Assembly (NCBI GenBank): GCA_034112085.1
Contig: JAWUWD010000013.1
Span: 1 to 49,918, forward strand
From: JAWUWD01 sp034112085
Lineage (GTDB): Bacteria; Bacteroidota; Bacteroidia; Cytophagales; Cyclobacteriaceae
Reading direction: 5' to 3'
DNA length: 49,918 nucleotides
Made by a program: the position numbers and the translations under genes. Of this stretch, positions 15,884 to 24,862 are shown in pieces; within the stretch, counting starts at the first letter, position 1; every line of letters starts with the position of its first letter. Below the pieces are notes generated by a model. The model was not told where the DNA came from, did not search any database, and saw only the letters and a program-made list of their open reading frames with translations.

Positions 15884-18367
15884 TTGCCTTTTGATCCTAT
15901 CAAATTTGATCTTCCCATAACGAAAATCATTCCAGAAGTAAGAGAAAAATTATCTAGTGAAAACACATTGATAGTTCATGCTCCTCCTGGAGCAGGTAAG
16001 AGTACTTTGATTCCTCTGGCACTATTTGAAGAGCCTTGGCTTAAAGCAAAGAAAATCCTGATGCTAGAACCCAGAAGGTTGGCAGCCAAGTCAATCGCTT
16101 CTCGCATGTCCTTCTTGCTTGATAAAGGTGTTGGACATACGGCAGGATACAGAATTCGCTTTGAAAGTCGGGTAAGCGAGTACACGCGTATAGAAGTAGT
16201 GACAGAAGGCATTCTTACCCGAATGTTACAAAGTGATAATTCACTTGAAGAAGTTGGACTGGTTATATTTGATGAATTTCATGAGCGCAGCATTCATGCA
16301 GATGTAGCGATGGCGTTGTGTCGAGAGGCTCAGCAAGTGCTGAGACCAGACCTGCGGATACTGGTGATGTCAGCGACATTGGATATACCAAATCTCACAA
16401 CATTGCTGAAAGCAAATGTTGTCGAAAGTCTTGGTCGTCAATATCCTGTAGAAATCATCTACTCAGGAGAACAAGACCTGATGATGCTTCCTGAAATAGC
16501 GGTCCGAACAATTATCAAGGCTGTCAATGAATATGATGGTGATGCACTGGTCTTTCTACCAGGAGAAGGAGAAATTCGAAAGTGCGAAGAGATGTTAAAG
16601 AAACAGCTCGGTAACTTTGCCATACATCCGCTTTATGGACAATTACCATTCAGTAAACAGCAAGCAGCTATTCTACCCAACAAAAATGGGAAACGGAAAA
16701 TAGTTTTAGCGACACCCATTGCTGAAACCAGTTTGACCATTGAAGGGGTAACCATTGTTGTAGATTCTGGCTTTGCTCGTACTTCTAAGTTTGACCCTAA
16801 CTCTGGGCTCACCAAGCTAGAGACTATACAGATCGCCAAAGACTCCGCAGACCAACGGGCAGGTAGAGCTGGTAGACTCAGTCCTGGTGTCTGTTACCGC
16901 ATGTGGTCAAAAACTACCCAATCTCGAATGGCTGATCACCGAACACCAGAGATTATGGAGGCAGATCTTGCCAATCTGATGCTAGACATGGCACAATGGG
17001 GTGTGATCGATATCCAACAACTCACCTGGATTAGTCAACCACCAAAAGGCCACTTGTCACAAGCATCCGAGATTCTTCACCAGCTCGATGCGCTTGAAAA
17101 TGGTCGAATCACTGAGCATGGTAAAAGTCTGCATAAGCTACCTTGCCATCCACGCATCGCACATATGTTACTTAAGGCAAAAGAAGATGAAATGCTCGAC
17201 CTCGCTTGTGACACCGCTGCGATTCTGGAGGAGCGAGACCCGCTTCCGAAAGAAGCCGGAATAGACATCAACTTACGAGTAGAGGCACTTCGAAGATTCC
17301 GCAAGAACAATGGACAGGGAAGCCCCTTTGGAAGAATTGAAAAAGTAGCAGCCTCTTATCGTAAATTATTCAACATCGTAGTACAAAACGATCTTTTTGA
17401 TCCCTTCGAGACGGGTATAATCCTTGCTCATGCTTATCCAGAGCGTATTGCACATGCCCAACCTGGCAACAATGCGCAATTCAAATTAGCCAATGGAAAA
17501 ATGGCTTCAGCGAGTCACCGAGATGACCTCGCACACGAAGCATGGCTAGCCATCGCGAATATCAATGCGAGAGAAGGTATGGGTAAAATTTTCCTAGCGG
17601 CACCACTCAACCCAAAGGACCTAGCTCCACTGGTCAAAGAAACAGAAGTGATCAAATGGGATACCGATGGCGGTGGTCTCATTGCTACTAAAGACTTGAG
17701 GATTGGTAGTATAGTATTGCAATCAAAACCATTGCCCAACCCGGATGAATTACTTAGGGTAGGAGTCATTTCTCATGCGATTAAATCTGAGGGAGAACGA
17801 TTGCTTAACTTCGATGAATTATTTTCTCAGTGGCAAAACAGAGTATTGAGTCTGAGAAAATGGAATCCTCAGGATGAATGGCCAGATGTAAGTACCTCAT
17901 CACTGCTTATAACTAATATGGAATGGCTCAGTCCATATCTTAATCGAGTCAGGAAGCCTGAAGATCTTAAGAAAATTAACTTAACAGAGATACTACAGCA
18001 TTCACTTGACTATGACAAGCAAAAGCTCTTGGACAAACTAGTCCCGACCAAAATCGAAGTGCCCAGTGGATCAATAATCAAAATCGAATACTTGGCAGAT
18101 GGTGCTGCCCCAATACTTGCAGTAAGGCTTCAGGAAGTCTTTGGACTGGAAGACACACCCACTATAAATCAAGGTAAAACAGCTCTACTGATGCACTTGC
18201 AATCACCTGGATTCAAACTTGTACAAATCACAGGTGACCTCCGCAGCTTCTGGAATAATACCTACTTTGAAGTCAAGAAAGACCTCAAAAGACGATATCC
18301 AAAACACGCTTGGCCAGATGATCCATGGACTGCTGTGGCGGTGAAAGGAGTGAAAAGGAAGAATTAG
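15884..18367 (+). CDS. hrpB: ATP-dependent RNA helicase HrpB
   Basis: This is a DEAH-type helicase of the HrpB family, 827 residues, which is the usual size. The Walker A motif is GAGKST at residues 36-41, the Walker B motif is DEFH starting at Asp130, and motif III is SAT at Ser163. Motif VI contains QRAGRAGR. The C-terminal HrpB-specific domain ends with RRYPKHAWPDDPW. There is no in-frame ATG upstream before a stop at 15851, so the start is the TTG at 15884, which gives the family-like beginning MPFDPIKFDLP. The exact cellular role of HrpB in this phylum is not known. Pieces of a second hrpB copy lie at 21501-21671 and near 24653-24812, so this locus has been duplicated. Confidence 0.95.
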   Translation: MPFDPIKFDLPITKIIPEVREKLSSENTLIVHAPPGAGKSTLIPLALFEEPWLKAKKILMLEPRRLAAKSIASRMSFLLDKGVGHTAGYRIRFESRVSEYTRIEVVTEGILTRMLQSDNSLEEVGLVIFDEFHERSIHADVAMALCREAQQVLRPDLRILVMSATLDIPNLTTLLKANVVESLGRQYPVEIIYSGEQDLMMLPEIAVRTIIKAVNEYDGDALVFLPGEGEIRKCEEMLKKQLGNFAIHPLYGQLPFSKQQAAILPNKNGKRKIVLATPIAETSLTIEGVTIVVDSGFARTSKFDPNSGLTKLETIQIAKDSADQRAGRAGRLSPGVCYRMWSKTTQSRMADHRTPEIMEADLANLMLDMAQWGVIDIQQLTWISQPPKGHLSQASEILHQLDALENGRITEHGKSLHKLPCHPRIAHMLLKAKEDEMLDLACDTAAILEERDPLPKEAGIDINLRVEALRRFRKNNGQGSPFGRIEKVAASYRKLFNIVVQNDLFDPFETGIILAHAYPERIAHAQPGNNAQFKLANGKMASASHRDDLAHEAWLAIANINAREGMGKIFLAAPLNPKDLAPLVKETEVIKWDTDGGGLIATKDLRIGSIVLQSKPLPNPDELLRVGVISHAIKSEGERLLNFDELFSQWQNRVLSLRKWNPQDEWPDVSTSSLLITNMEWLSPYLNRVRKPEDLKKINLTEILQHSLDYDKQKLLDKLVPTKIEVPSGSIIKIEYLADGAAPILAVRLQEVFGLEDTPTINQGKTALLMHLQSPGFKLVQITGDLRSFWNNTYFEVKKDLKRRYPKHAWPDDPWTAVAVKGVKRKN

Positions 18368-18408
18368 ATTATTTTGATATTTTTTGGTTAATTGTAATGG
18401 GTATTGTC

Positions 18409-18465
18409 ATACCTTGGTGATGAAGATGCAACGGTCTCAATTATAAATGCACTCATTGACGGAGT
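18409..18465 (+). promoter_or_regulatory. upstream element shared with the lipoprotein gene
   Basis: The gap ahead of the CHAT gene has ATACCTTGGTGATG (18409-18422) and CATTGACGGAGT (18454-18465). Very similar blocks, ATACTTTGGTAATG and CATTGACCGAGT, lie in the same order before the lipoprotein gene at 23648 and 23687. The first block resembles the Bacteroidota -7 element. A shared promoter/5'-UTR module or a duplicated segment is likely; which one is unknown. Confidence 0.4.
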
Positions 18466-18536
18466 AACATACAAATGGTAAAGTGCACAAAAACACATTG
18501 CATTAACTTGAAATATTACTAGCAATCATCTACTGC

Positions 18537-21449
18537 ATGAAAACTTATATTCTACTTGTCTCGATACTTATTCTACCCTTTTTGACGCCATGTGCTACAG
18601 CACAGGACATCCCCACTCGCCCGAATGCTGTTGATTCCGAAGGACTCAAAACAGGAGACTGGGTGTATTACTATGATGAAGACTGGAATGATACTGAACA
18701 AGCCGACAGTGCGGAATTCTACCGACTGATCACCTATGACCAAGGAAAGCCGAATGGGAAGTTTGGAGACTACTTCAAAAGTGGGCATGTGCAGATGGAA
18801 GGTACACTCTTAACCGAGGATCCTAAATTATTTGTAGGTGAGCTCACCTTCTATTCTGAAGAAGGAAATATTGAAAACATTAGTTTTTTTGAAGATGGAA
18901 TTGAGAATTTTCAAAAATCGATACTCCTATTAGAAAAAGTAGTGGCAGAACACAAAAACAACATTCCTAATCATCTTGACTATGCAACAATTCTCAGCAA
19001 CCTGGGATGGCTCTACAATGCTATGGGTCGCTATGCAGAAGCCGATCCGCTTTACCTGCAGTCCATAAAAATAAGAAAGGAACAATTGGGTGAGAATCAT
19101 CCTTCCTATGCATATAGTCTCAACAACCTGGCATTGCTCTACTCTAATATGGGTCGCTATGCAGAAGCCGAGCGGCTTAACCTGCAGTCCTTAAAAATAA
19201 GAAAGGAACAATTGGGTGAAAATCATCCTTCCTATGCCATAAGTCTCAACAACCTAGCATTGCTCTACGAGTCTATGGGTCGCTATGCAGAAGCCGAGCC
19301 GCTGTACCATCAGTCCTTAAAAATAAGGAAGGAACAATTGGGTGAGAATCATCCTAGCTATGCCACAGTTCTCAACAACCTTGCAATTCTCTATGAGCAT
19401 ATGGGTCGCTATGCAGAAGTTGAATCGCTTTACCATCAGTCCTTAAAAATAATGAAGGAACAATTGGGTGAAAATCATCCTGATTATGCCTCAAGTCTCA
19501 GCAATCTGGCATTTCTCTACCATGAAATGTGTCGCTATGCAGAAGCCGAGCCGCTTTACCATCAGTCCTTAAAAATAAGAAAGGAACAATTGGGTGAGAA
19601 TCATCCTAATTATGCAGTAAGTCTCTATGCAATAGCAAAACTCTACCAGGCCATGGATACATTGCCTGAAACCGTATTGTCCTATTATCAACTAGATCAT
19701 AAGATCAGTCAGACAATATTTGGAATAAACAGTGTGAGTGTAGCAGGATCGAAACGTGCCATGGCAACCTTCTACTATACGCAAGGACAGAAAGAAACTG
19801 CCCTTCCTTTGTTTGCCGCCAATCTTGAATTTCGTCAAAATTATTTGCAAGAATACTTTGATTACCTAGGAGAATCAGAGCGTGAAGCTTTTTATAAAAC
19901 AGTTAAGAACCATTTCGAACAATATGCCGAACTCTCTTTTCGTGAATACAGCGACCATCCCGAATTGCTTGCCACTACTTATAATCTACAACTACGCTAC
20001 AAGGCGCTGCTACTGAATACCACCAATCAAGTCAAGAAAAGAATATTGTCCAGTGGTGATCGCCAACTGATCGCGCTATACGATGAGGTGCAGGCACTCA
20101 AACAGCTACTCGGACAGACCGCTTCACTTTCTGATGCAGCATTGCTCCTGCAGCGAGGTGTGAAACGAGACAGCCTCAAACAAGTATTAGAAACCAAAGA
20201 CGAACAGCTCACCCAACTTTCAGGTTTTTATGCAGGTGTAAACAAGCTACAGACTTGGCAAGATGTCCAAGCCAAGCTAGGGAAGAAAGAAGCGGCAGTA
20301 GAGGTGGTACGATTCCGCACCTATGACTATAGACGACAGGAATTTACCGATACCGTGAGATATGCTGCTTTTATTATCACCGCTAAAACCACGGAGTATC
20401 CTGAGGTAGTTTTCTTTGGAGATGGTAATTACCTGGAGGATAAAGCCATTTCTGTTTATCGCAAGAGCATTCAATTCCAACTAGCAGATGAAGAGTCGTA
20501 TAAAAATTTCTGGGAGCCGTTGCAGCGTAAGTTGAAGAAAATGGAGAAGGTTTACTTTTCTCCTGATGGGGTATTCAATTCTGTCAATATGAAAACCTTA
20601 TACAATTCCGAAACAGGTGATTACCTGAGGGATGAAATAAAGTTGGAATTGGTCACGAGTGGCAGGGACCTGCTTGCCGAGAAGGAAGCAGCACTACCTC
20701 AAAAGCTAGGGCTGCTGATAGGTAATCCTGACTTTGGGGGAGCAGTAAGTGATGGTGCACAAGAGCGCAGCGCAGATTTCAGTAATGTATTAGATAACGT
20801 AGAGCGAGGGTCAGGCCTTGCGCCACTACCGGGAACAGAAAAGGAAGTGCAACAAATTCAGGCATTACTCAAAGCCAACCAATGGCGAGAAACCACCTTG
20901 ATTAATGCAGCTGCTACAGAGGAGACCTTGAAAACCATGCTCAAGCCAAATGTATTGCACATCGCCACGCATGGTTTTTTCGAAGAAGATGTAAAAGGTG
21001 AAATCAAATACAACAATAATCCACTCTACCGATCGGGCTTACTATTGAGCGGAGCAGCTGAAACATTAGAGAACAAAGCTGACTTGAGGGGAAATGTGCA
21101 AACAGGAAAAGAGGATGGCATCCTTACCGCCTTTGAGGCACTAAACCTTAATATTGACAATACTGATCTGGTGGTGCTCTCAGCCTGCGAGACAGGTCTT
21201 GGTGAAATCCGTAATGGAGAAGGCGTGTACGGCTTGCAGCGTGCTTTCAAACTAGCAGGAGCACGTACTATCCTGATGTCGCTTTGGAAAGTAAATGACC
21301 AAACCACTCAGGAGTTGATGGTGAGTTTCTATGAAAACTGGTTGGGAGGCATGAGTAAGCGAGCCGCTTTTGATCTGGCCCAAACCCAACTAAAAACCAA
21401 ATATGACCATCCTTATTATTGGGGTGCATTTGTGCTGATTGGGGAGTGA
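18537..21449 (+). CDS. exported TPR-CHAT domain protein (caspase-like protease family)
   Basis: This 970-residue protein starts with a signal peptide (MKTYILLVSILILPFLTPCATAQ), so it should act outside the cytoplasm. A MORN-like segment follows (GDWVYYYDEDW and GKFGDYFKSGHVQMEG, about residues 40-90). Next comes a kinesin-light-chain-type TPR array with 42-residue repeats, and then a CHAT domain in the last 300 residues. The caspase-like dyad is visible as His812 in HIATHGFF and Cys884 in LSACETGLG, so it is probably a competent peptidase. CHAT proteins are known in separase-like and defence roles, but the signal peptide argues against a cytoplasmic defence effector. It sits between hrpB and a relic of the hrpB 3' end, as if inserted next to that gene. 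Confidence 0.92.
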   Translation: MKTYILLVSILILPFLTPCATAQDIPTRPNAVDSEGLKTGDWVYYYDEDWNDTEQADSAEFYRLITYDQGKPNGKFGDYFKSGHVQMEGTLLTEDPKLFVGELTFYSEEGNIENISFFEDGIENFQKSILLLEKVVAEHKNNIPNHLDYATILSNLGWLYNAMGRYAEADPLYLQSIKIRKEQLGENHPSYAYSLNNLALLYSNMGRYAEAERLNLQSLKIRKEQLGENHPSYAISLNNLALLYESMGRYAEAEPLYHQSLKIRKEQLGENHPSYATVLNNLAILYEHMGRYAEVESLYHQSLKIMKEQLGENHPDYASSLSNLAFLYHEMCRYAEAEPLYHQSLKIRKEQLGENHPNYAVSLYAIAKLYQAMDTLPETVLSYYQLDHKISQTIFGINSVSVAGSKRAMATFYYTQGQKETALPLFAANLEFRQNYLQEYFDYLGESEREAFYKTVKNHFEQYAELSFREYSDHPELLATTYNLQLRYKALLLNTTNQVKKRILSSGDRQLIALYDEVQALKQLLGQTASLSDAALLLQRGVKRDSLKQVLETKDEQLTQLSGFYAGVNKLQTWQDVQAKLGKKEAAVEVVRFRTYDYRRQEFTDTVRYAAFIITAKTTEYPEVVFFGDGNYLEDKAISVYRKSIQFQLADEESYKNFWEPLQRKLKKMEKVYFSPDGVFNSVNMKTLYNSETGDYLRDEIKLELVTSGRDLLAEKEAALPQKLGLLIGNPDFGGAVSDGAQERSADFSNVLDNVERGSGLAPLPGTEKEVQQIQALLKANQWRETTLINAAATEETLKTMLKPNVLHIATHGFFEEDVKGEIKYNNNPLYRSGLLLSGAAETLENKADLRGNVQTGKEDGILTAFEALNLNIDNTDLVVLSACETGLGEIRNGEGVYGLQRAFKLAGARTILMSLWKVNDQTTQELMVSFYENWLGGMSKRAAFDLAQTQLKTKYDHPYYWGAFVLIGE
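19029..19658 (+). repeat. five tandem 126-base repeats inside the TPR-CHAT gene
   Basis: The block CGCTATGCAGAAG recurs at 19029, 19155, 19281, 19407 and 19533, exactly 126 bases (42 codons) apart. Each unit encodes one kinesin-light-chain-type TPR, including KIRKEQLGENHP. The units are nearly identical in DNA as well as protein, with differences mostly in the helix-B positions. That implies recent expansion or ongoing gene conversion. Copy number could vary between strains. Confidence 0.95.
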
Positions 21450-21500
21450 TTGTTGGTTCCCACCAGAGTCATGCTTGAGTGACTATGAGCGAGAGGGGTA

Positions 21501-21671
21501 TTACAACTACCAGGCTTCAAACTCGTCCAGATCACAGGTGACCTGCGAAGCTTCTGGAATGATGCCTACTTCGAAGTCAAAAAAGACCTCAAAAGAAGGT
21601 ATCCCAAACATGCTTGGCCAGATGATCCATGGACTGCTGAAGCTGTAAGAGGTGCGAAAAGGAAGGGATAA
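21501..21671 (+). pseudogene. relic B: duplicated 3' end of hrpB
   Basis: In the frame beginning at 21501 this stretch encodes 56 codons from LQLPGFKLVQITGDLRSFWN to AVRGAKRKG then TAA. It matches HrpB residues 772-827 at 49 of 56 positions, ending at the equivalent stop codon. An in-frame stop lies a few codons before 21501 and the upstream bases do not match hrpB, so the homology has a sharp left edge. It lies 51 bases after the stop of the TPR-CHAT gene. It cannot be a working gene. Most DNA differences are synonymous or conservative, so the copy was probably under selection for a time, or was acquired from a related strain. Confidence 0.92.
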
Positions 21672-21708
21672 TTAAGTGAATAGAGGTGAATTGAAACTGC
21701 AGTGGTTA

Positions 21709-23292
21709 TTATGAGTTTTCATTCAACTCCTTACCAATTTTTCTGACAGCTTCATCTAATTCAGTTGCACTCGTCTTTAGTAATTTGATGAAGGTTTCTT
21801 GATCCATAGCTTCACTATCAGATAAATGGATCATACCCAAAATTCTTGCCAGTGGTCCTCTCAATTCATGAGAATTGAGAAAGGCATACCTTGAAATAAT
21901 ATCTTTGGAAGAGAGTAGTTCAGTCGTACGCATTTGAATGATTTCATTTTGTTTTGCGTTAAGTACTTCTATTTCTTGGCGCTGACTCTCTAAGACTTGG
22001 TTCTTCTTTTTTGAGGATAGGAAATACCCCAAAGTAATGAGTAGAATGATCCCAATAAAGATTAAAACAAAAATTAATCTCCATTGAGCCAATTGCTTTT
22101 GTTCGATTTGCAATTCAAGATCAGCTTGTTTTAAACTTTGCTCATTCTTAAGTTCCAACTCTCTCAGATCATAGGAATACTTAGCTGATAAACCCGCTAT
22201 TTTATTGTTTATACTCAACTGTTGAATTGAATCATTCCTCATAGTGAAGAGGTCATAATAGTGGTTAGACACTTTGTATTGCGCTTTCTTCTGATAGGTT
22301 TGAGCCAAAATCTTTAGGACTGATATACTCAAACTAGTGTTTAAATATTTTTCTTTAGGCAATAAATTTTGAAGTGCAGCATCCAACTTGTTTTGCGCAA
22401 TAAATATTCTAGCCTGTAGCACAATCATTTCTTCTGACAAAGTTGCAAGACCGAGCTGCTCTGATAAGGCCATACTCTGATCCACATAATTCATGGCAGA
22501 GTCAAGTGAGTTACTTAGGTAGTGAAATTCACCTAATACACCATAAGAGTTAGCCAACCCCAATTTATTGTTATGTCGGGTTTGTAATACCAAAGCTTTG
22601 TGGGCAAAGTAATAGGCAGAATCAAGATCACCCGTTAAGTTATAAATAGCTCCCAAATTGCCATAACAACTAGATAATCTCATACGGTCATTAACAGCTT
22701 CTCTAAGCCTTAATGATTTGTATTGAAAGTAAAGTGCCTCTTTTAGATTTCCAATATCTTGATAGATTTTGCTGAGGCTATTATATCCGTTGGCAAGCGG
22801 AATGGTGTCTCTGAATTCTAGTTTCAGTTTGATAGATCGCATATTGTAAATAATGGCATCTGTTAGTCTACCTTGATCCGCAAAGACTACACTTAGATTC
22901 CCAAGTAGATTCGAAACTTGTTTTTGGTTATCTAATGCTTCCCACTCCCTTAATGAAGAGCTGAAATAATACTCAGTACTATCAAAAAGGCCTTTCTGGT
23001 GTGCCAATATACCTAGGTAATTATAACCCATGGCTATACCAGATGAAAAATGCAATTCGCGACTATATTTAAGTGCCTTTATAGATAATAACCTTGCTGT
23101 GTCTGGACTAGAGTTTATCAATAACCTTGTAGAATCATAAAGCCGAATTACTAGAGTAGTGTCAACATCATCGTGGCTGAAAACAGATTCTTGGCAATTA
23201 GCTGCTTTCATTTGTAAAATGAGAGCGCAAGTCAAAAAAATCATTACAAGTACTTTAATTTTTGGCATAGAGGGCATCACTGGATTTTGCAA
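21709..23292 (-). CDS. TPR membrane protein with HisKA-like domain but no ATPase domain
   Basis: This is a 527-residue protein with a signal peptide, a TPR array (GNLGAIYNLTGDLDSAYYFA and related units) and a transmembrane segment near residues 400-425 (WRLIFVLIFIGIILLITLGYF). A coiled coil follows, then an H-box-like segment SRYAFLNSHELRGPLARILG with His475. It ends only about 50 residues later with KIGKELNENS, so the HATPase_c domain is absent. It could be phosphorylated by, or titrate, another kinase, or it could be a truncated kinase. The DNA beyond the stop shows no ATPase remnant and soon runs into the hrpB relic on the other strand. The start at 23292 is uncertain; Met6 and Met9 are possible. 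Confidence 0.82.
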   Translation of the reverse strand: MQNPVMPSMPKIKVLVMIFLTCALILQMKAANCQESVFSHDDVDTTLVIRLYDSTRLLINSSPDTARLLSIKALKYSRELHFSSGIAMGYNYLGILAHQKGLFDSTEYYFSSSLREWEALDNQKQVSNLLGNLSVVFADQGRLTDAIIYNMRSIKLKLEFRDTIPLANGYNSLSKIYQDIGNLKEALYFQYKSLRLREAVNDRMRLSSCYGNLGAIYNLTGDLDSAYYFAHKALVLQTRHNNKLGLANSYGVLGEFHYLSNSLDSAMNYVDQSMALSEQLGLATLSEEMIVLQARIFIAQNKLDAALQNLLPKEKYLNTSLSISVLKILAQTYQKKAQYKVSNHYYDLFTMRNDSIQQLSINNKIAGLSAKYSYDLRELELKNEQSLKQADLELQIEQKQLAQWRLIFVLIFIGIILLITLGYFLSSKKKNQVLESQRQEIEVLNAKQNEIIQMRTTELLSSKDIISRYAFLNSHELRGPLARILGMIHLSDSEAMDQETFIKLLKTSATELDEAVRKIGKELNENS

Positions 23293-23739
23293 ATTCTGAT
23301 TTGATTATTGGTGAGCTTTACTATCATTTTATTAAAAGTATATGATAGCAAAATACAACAACGTATGCCGCTAATGCCAGAGTTGATTTTAACATGATTA
23401 AAGCCTAAATAAGGCGCAATATAAAAAAGTAATGCTATTAAAATGGTCGAGCAATAATCAATATCTTCCGTCTAATCAAAGTGACAATAAATTCTAATAT
23501 TAATCTTCATTTTTATAACGGTACTAATGATCAAATTGAGCCTGTCTATTGCATTTTCAATAATAATGATGGGGTAATTAATCCAATACCAAAAGAATAA
23601 ATAATAACGATAATATATTAATTGATTGAAATTACTAAGCAAAACCGATACTTTGGTAATGTTGTAGCAGTAATAGAGACTCGCGCCATTGACCGAGTTT
23701 TATGAACTCCTATCAAAATAATCATAAAATAACCAACCT
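23293..23739 (+). promoter_or_regulatory. intergenic region with probable promoter of the lipoprotein gene
   Basis: This AT-rich 447-base gap lies between divergent genes. TACTTTG at about 23649 preceded by TTG 20 bases upstream resembles the Bacteroidota -33/-7 promoter with one base missing in the -7 spacer. The block from 23648 to 23698 shares two motifs with the region upstream of the TPR-CHAT gene. I see no ORF or RNA gene in the remainder. Confidence 0.4.
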
Positions 23740-24510
23740 ATGAAAAACATACTTTACTTACTTATCCTAATAACATGTTTGGCTTGTCAGACTAAAGAAA
23801 AACCAACTGAAGTCGTAGCTACCACTCAAACTGAAAATCCAGCGGCAGAAGGCTTCAACCTCGAAGCATCGGACCAGTCAGCCATAGATATTGCAGATCA
23901 GGTAATGGCAGCCATGGGTGGACGAAAAGCTTGGAATGACACACGTTATATATCTTGGCAGTTTTTCAACTCTCGTAAACTATGGTGGGACAAGTGGACG
24001 GGAGATGTGAGAGTAGAGTCACTCAATTCAGACTTAAAAATATTGGTTAACATCAATGATCTCACAGGGAAAGTATACAGAGACAGTGCTGAATACACCA
24101 ACGTAGATTCACTAGATTATTTCCTCGGCCGAGGGAAAAGCATGTGGATCAATGATGCGTATTGGCTAGTGATGCCTTATAAATTGAAAGATTCTGGTGT
24201 GACTCTAAAACAGCTAAAAGAAGATACCACTGCCGTTGGGGAATTATCAGAAGTGTTACAACTATCATTTGAAAGTGTAGGTGATACGCCAGAGAATATT
24301 TACAAGGTTTGGATAGATAAGAAATCAAGTCTCGTCACCCAATGGGCATTTTATAGAAATGATACGGTGACTGTTCCAAACTTCATCACTCCTTGGGACG
24401 ATTACAATAAGTATGGTAATATCTTGTTGTCTGGAGGAAGAGGTCGAGGAAAACTATCTGAGATTAATGTTATGGATAGTATGTCAGTGGACTTATTTAC
24501 TGAGTTTTAG
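23740..24510 (+). CDS. outer-membrane-type lipoprotein, DUF6503-like
   Basis: This 256-residue protein has a lipoprotein signal (MKNILYLLILITCLACQTK) with the lipidated Cys in LACQ. The rest is a single domain beginning ADQVMAAMGGRKAWNDTRYISWQF, rich in beta strands and Trp/Tyr. It resembles the LolA/DUF6503-like proteins of Bacteroidota, whose function is unknown. It ends with DYNKYGNILLSGGRGRGKLS and a short tail. A decayed copy of its last part lies at about 26090-26223, beyond the next gene. The family call is from overall pattern and is not firm. Confidence 0.72.
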   Translation: MKNILYLLILITCLACQTKEKPTEVVATTQTENPAAEGFNLEASDQSAIDIADQVMAAMGGRKAWNDTRYISWQFFNSRKLWWDKWTGDVRVESLNSDLKILVNINDLTGKVYRDSAEYTNVDSLDYFLGRGKSMWINDAYWLVMPYKLKDSGVTLKQLKEDTTAVGELSEVLQLSFESVGDTPENIYKVWIDKKSSLVTQWAFYRNDTVTVPNFITPWDDYNKYGNILLSGGRGRGKLSEINVMDSMSVDLFTEF

Positions 24511-24652
24511 TGAAAATTGAAATAGTATTAACAATACAGCATGGTTTAGTTTTGTACTAGATTACTAAATGCATCCACTTTCATGATTAATTATATAGCG
24601 ATGAGACTCCTAGGTGGCTGATACATTCATTTATCGATAGCTGGAAATAAGT

Positions 24653-24812
24653 ATTGATTATCCTCATAACAACTTTTCAACAAGCTAGTTCCTGAGAAAA
24701 TTTGTATACTCAGCGGATCAAAATCTAATACTTGGAAGATGGTGCTTAGCTTATGTTCGGGAGAGACTAAAAAGAGTTTTTAGGCTAGAAGGCATGTCTA
24801 CTGTCAATGAAA
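24653..24812 (+). pseudogene. relic A: degenerate hrpB fragment (residues about 708-763)
   Basis: Reading with frameshifts, this stretch gives KLVPEKICILSGS (HrpB has KLVPTKIEVPSGS), then a near-match to SKIEYLADGA at DNA level, then VRERLKRVFRLEGMSTVNE (HrpB has AVRLQEVFGLEDTPTINQ). The order and spacing follow hrpB bases 18005-18170. It has a 1-base deletion near 24678, a 6-base deletion after 24714 and nonsense changes. It may extend to about 24857, where SKTANFVLLTT parallels GKTALLMHLQS. It is far more decayed than relic B. The remaining bases 24511-24652 show nothing I recognise. Confidence 0.75.
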
Positions 24813-24862
24813 AAATCTAAAATGTAAGTAAAACTGCTAATTTTGTATTGTTAACAACATCT

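Noticed and set aside
19029..19658. Regular 126-base repeats that could be mistaken for a CRISPR or satellite array
   Set aside because: The unit is a whole number of codons inside an open reading frame and encodes TPR repeats; there are no spacers.
18537..21449. TPR-CHAT protein as part of a CRISPR-like (gRAMP) or other phage-defence system
   Set aside because: There is a signal peptide, no Cas7-11-like gene or array is nearby, and the neighbours are a helicase and a kinase; HrpB is a housekeeping helicase.
21439..21648. A 69-residue ORF overlapping the CHAT stop
   Set aside because: It runs in another frame through the hrpB relic and has no protein-like features.
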